A DNA stretch of 64,000 bases from Marinobacter azerbaijanicus (GTDB lineage Bacteria > Pseudomonadota > Gammaproteobacteria > Pseudomonadales > Oleiphilaceae), in contig NZ_JASSVS010000006.1 of assembly GCF_030250645.1 (NCBI RefSeq), positions 275,935-339,934 of the forward strand. Direction: 5' to 3'. A program made the translations under genes and the position numbers. Below the pieces are notes generated by a model, which was not told the DNA's origin, did no database searches, and saw only the letters and a program-made list of their open reading frames with translations. Below, piece by piece: positions 62,182-64,000 of the stretch. Numbering within the stretch: position 1 is the first letter of the stretch; every line of letters starts with the position of its first letter.

Positions 62182-62481
62182 GAGAAACCTCTTATTAACA
62201 GTCCCTGTTCAGTAAATATCAGGGACCGGAAATTCCCCATCAGGCCCTATCAGTCAGCTTTACGCACTTGGCATACAGGCTTCCCTGCGTTTTTATCCTA
62301 TCAGACATCCCCTCCGGGAAAAGCTGCCGGGAGATCTTTTTGACAGAGAATACTGGCCATTGCATTCCCGGAAAAAAGTCATGACAGGCCATGACCAGAA
62401 TTACGTGACCGGGGGTTATTTACTTTCATGAAGGCTTGCTCTACCTTAAGTAACCATCGTTCACTTATAAAGGCAGAGAAC
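62182..62481. promoter_or_regulatory. Divergent region with TetR-type inverted repeats
   Basis: The 300-base gap holds no ORF or RNA that I can support. GTCATG at 62378-62383 is inverted as CATGAC at 62390-62395. TTCATGAA is a perfect 8-bp palindrome at 62425-62432, and TTACTT at 62420-62425 is mirrored by AAGTAA at 62448-62453. These sit 30-105 bases before the SDR gene and are candidate operators for the TetR protein encoded downstream. Confidence 0.45.
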
Positions 62482-63243
62482 ATGACTTATGTACTCATTA
62501 CCGGCGCAAGCGCCGGGATCGGCGAGGTGTTTGCCCGGACACTCGCAGCCCAGAAGCAGAATCTGATTCTCGTGGCCCGCCGCGAAGACAGGCTGGTTAC
62601 GCTAGCCGCTGAGCTTTCTGAGCAACACGATGTGAAGGTCGAGGTTCTGGCCGCAGATCTGGCCACAGCAGACGGCACTGAGAAGGTTTCCTCAACCGTG
62701 GCCGCCTCCGGCTGGAAGCTTAATGGGCTGATAAACAATGCCGGGTTTGGTGACCGAGGCGCCTTCACAGAGCTGTCTCTGGAACGTCAGCTCAGTATGA
62801 TCCAGGTAAACGTCACCTCATTGGTGTCACTCACCTGGAGACTCATACCCAACCTGCAAGAAAGCACGGGTGCCTTCATCATCAATGTCGCCTCCACGGC
62901 AGCGTTTCAGGCAGGGCCCAAAATGGCAATCTACTACGCCACCAAGGCCTTTGTCCTTTCCTTGTCCGAAGCGCTGCACGAGGAGCTGAAGGACGCTGGC
63001 GTTGCAGTGAGCGCACTCTGCCCCGGCGCGACAGAGTCGGAATTTGCGGCCGAAGCCCACATGACTGATACCCGATTGTTCAAGGCGGGCACCATGCCAG
63101 CAGAAGCAGTCGTGCGGAAAGCACTGGCAAGGCGACGCACTGCCATTGTCATTCCGGGACTGCGCAATCTATTGATGGTATGGTCGGGCAAATTCTCTCC
63201 CCGACTCATTACCCGACGCCTTGCGGGCTGGTTACAGGCATAA
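62482..63243 (+). CDS. Short-chain dehydrogenase/reductase paired with TetR
   Basis: 253 residues from ATG 62482. It has LITGASAGIGEVFARTL (dinucleotide loop), NNAGFGDRGAF, INVASTAAFQ (catalytic Ser) and YYATKAFVLSLSEAL (Tyr and Lys). It is close to the SDR type often annotated as DltE-like or short-chain ketoreductase, substrate unknown. A TetR gene follows seven bases later, so expression is probably under its control. Confidence 0.9.
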   Translation: MTYVLITGASAGIGEVFARTLAAQKQNLILVARREDRLVTLAAELSEQHDVKVEVLAADLATADGTEKVSSTVAASGWKLNGLINNAGFGDRGAFTELSLERQLSMIQVNVTSLVSLTWRLIPNLQESTGAFIINVASTAAFQAGPKMAIYYATKAFVLSLSEALHEELKDAGVAVSALCPGATESEFAAEAHMTDTRLFKAGTMPAEAVVRKALARRRTAIVIPGLRNLLMVWSGKFSPRLITRRLAGWLQA

Positions 63244-63250
63244 GGAAAAC

Positions 63251-63907
63251 ATGAAAAACAGGCTTTGTGGTGGCAAACAGCGGGCCCGCACTGACGCAGA
63301 GAAAAGCACCCGGGAACAGCAGATCCTCGATGCAGCGGCGGAGCTGTTCACACACCGCCGCTATGGACAGCTGACACTGGCGGATGTCGCCGCAGCAAGC
63401 GGTCTGACCAAGGCGGCACTGTACCGCTATTTCAGAAGCAAGGAATTACTCTTCATTGCCATCTACCGGCGGGCCTTCAAAGCCCTGGTGCAAGACATGC
63501 AAACCCGAGAATCAATAGATCTTCCCGCAGAATTTGCTGACATTCTGGTTGCCCATCCGCTCTTCTGCAGCCTGACCGCCATTTTGCACACCGCACTGGA
63601 AACGGGGCTGACAGAGCAAGAGGCTCGGGATTTCAAGCTGTTTCTCCTGGAGCAGTCCCGGTTGCTTGCCGCGCCTGTCAAAGCGGCAAGTGGCCGTGAT
63701 GATTCCGCCTGTTTCGATTTTCTGATGCAGTGTCAGCAAGCACTCATCGGCTGCTGGCATATGACCCATCCGCCGGAGGCCGCGCGCAGGGCCATGGAAA
63801 AAGCGCCGTTGACAGTCTTCAAAATGGAGTTTGCACCAACATTGCGACGCCACCTTCAGGCCCTGACTCTCGCGTTCAATGCCGGTGACACCAATGGCTC
63901 GCCATAA
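63251..63907 (+). CDS. TetR family regulator
   Basis: 218 residues from ATG 63251 (TAAGGAAAAC upstream). The N-terminal helix-turn-helix (about 22-68) reads QQILDAAAELFTHRRYGQL and AAASGLTKAALYRYFRSKE. The C-terminal domain has a Leu/Gln-rich dimerisation part. It is co-transcribed with the SDR gene just upstream and most likely represses that promoter. Confidence 0.87.
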   Translation: MKNRLCGGKQRARTDAEKSTREQQILDAAAELFTHRRYGQLTLADVAAASGLTKAALYRYFRSKELLFIAIYRRAFKALVQDMQTRESIDLPAEFADILVAHPLFCSLTAILHTALETGLTEQEARDFKLFLLEQSRLLAAPVKAASGRDDSACFDFLMQCQQALIGCWHMTHPPEAARRAMEKAPLTVFKMEFAPTLRRHLQALTLAFNAGDTNGSP

Positions 63908-63922
63908 AAAAAGGACCCCGAA

Positions 63923-63946
63923 GGAGGCTGTGTGAAAACAGCCTCC
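63923..63946 (+). terminator. Hairpin after the TetR gene
   Basis: GGAGGCTGT (63923-63931) pairs perfectly with ACAGCCTCC (63938-63946), a 9-bp stem with a 6-base loop. It begins 16 bases after the stop codon. It lacks its own T-run but is followed by the stronger terminator. Confidence 0.6.
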
Positions 63947-63955
63947 GAAGCTGGC

Positions 63956-63990
63956 AAAATAGCCGCGACATGGCTCGCGGTTATTTTTTT
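63956..63990. terminator. Bidirectional intrinsic terminator
   Basis: AAAATAGCCGCG (63956-63967) pairs with CGCGGTTATTTT (63976-63987), including one G-U pair, and the T-run continues to 63990. The A-rich 5' arm gives a T-run on the other strand as well, so it could serve genes from either side of the window edge. Confidence 0.8.
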
Positions 63991-64000
63991 ATGAGACATC

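Noticed and set aside
1..64000. tRNA, rRNA, prophage or insertion sequences
   Set aside because: All gaps over about 100 bases were read on both strands; no cloverleaf with a GTTCRA-type arm, no transposase or integrase and no terminal repeats were seen.

Overview
The window is chromosomal DNA of a GC-rich gammaproteobacterium. Gene content and protein style fit a marine Marinobacter or a close relative: DUF3581, DUF1631-GGDEF-EAL, large NAD-glutamate dehydrogenase, TRAP transport, EfpL, an FNT transporter beside a PP2C-kinase fusion. This is a judgement from protein families, not from a search. I see no rRNA, tRNA, CRISPR array, insertion sequence or prophage. Base composition and codon use look even throughout, so this reads as core and niche-adaptation chromosome rather than a mobile island.

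Layout. 0-5.4 kb: a ZIP metal transporter, a TauE/SafE exporter, an orphan AbiTii-like protein, a MotA/MotB-like proton-channel pair and a periplasmic solute-binding protein. 5.6-9.3 kb: a giant DUF1631-GGDEF-EAL protein. 9.3-12 kb: an alpha/beta hydrolase of the haloacetate dehalogenase type, DUF3581, DUF4112 and a zinc-ribbon membrane protein. 12-14.5 kb: a TetR regulator with a perfect 16-bp palindrome upstream, and an amidohydrolase of the N-acyl-D-amino-acid deacylase type. 14.77-17.6 kb: a sigma-54-type promoter, an ANTAR-type antitermination leader, an FNT (probably nitrite) transporter and a PP2C-kinase fusion. I read this as a nitrogen-regulated nitrate/nitrite assimilation locus. 17.7-25.9 kb: mixed housekeeping (Asp/Glu racemase-like protein, EamA, shikimate kinase, lytic transglycosylase, LysE, MtgA, RsuA, DAACS symporter, FrnE-like DsbA).

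25.9-47.6 kb is dominated by glutamate-centred catabolism. PutA turns proline into glutamate, NAD-GDH turns glutamate into 2-oxoglutarate, and a divergent Lrp-type regulator probably controls them. After an LVIVD/PA-domain secreted protein and a LysR regulator comes an eleven-gene same-strand operon: DUF1445 (D-glutamate cyclase-like), TRAP transporter (three genes), DUF2848, amidase, unknown membrane protein, old yellow enzyme, PxpA, PxpB, PxpC. It looks like an uptake and breakdown route for an unidentified amide or lactam compound that ends in 5-oxoproline and glutamate. The exact pathway is, as far as I can tell, undescribed.

47.6-64 kb: EfpL, a crotonase, small membrane proteins, a leftward operon (7TM-GGDEF-EAL, SDR, TrxC, Omp85-like outer-membrane protein, SelW-like protein), a nucleoside deaminase, YjdF-like and NnrU membrane proteins, an alkylsulfatase lipoprotein, a MASE1-GGDEF diguanylate cyclase, and an SDR-TetR pair ending in strong terminator hairpins.

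The best candidates for something new are the 37.2-47.6 kb catabolic operon and the sigma-54/ANTAR leader in front of the transporter-kinase pair. Next come the orphan AbiTii-like protein and the racemase-fold protein that has lost both catalytic cysteines.
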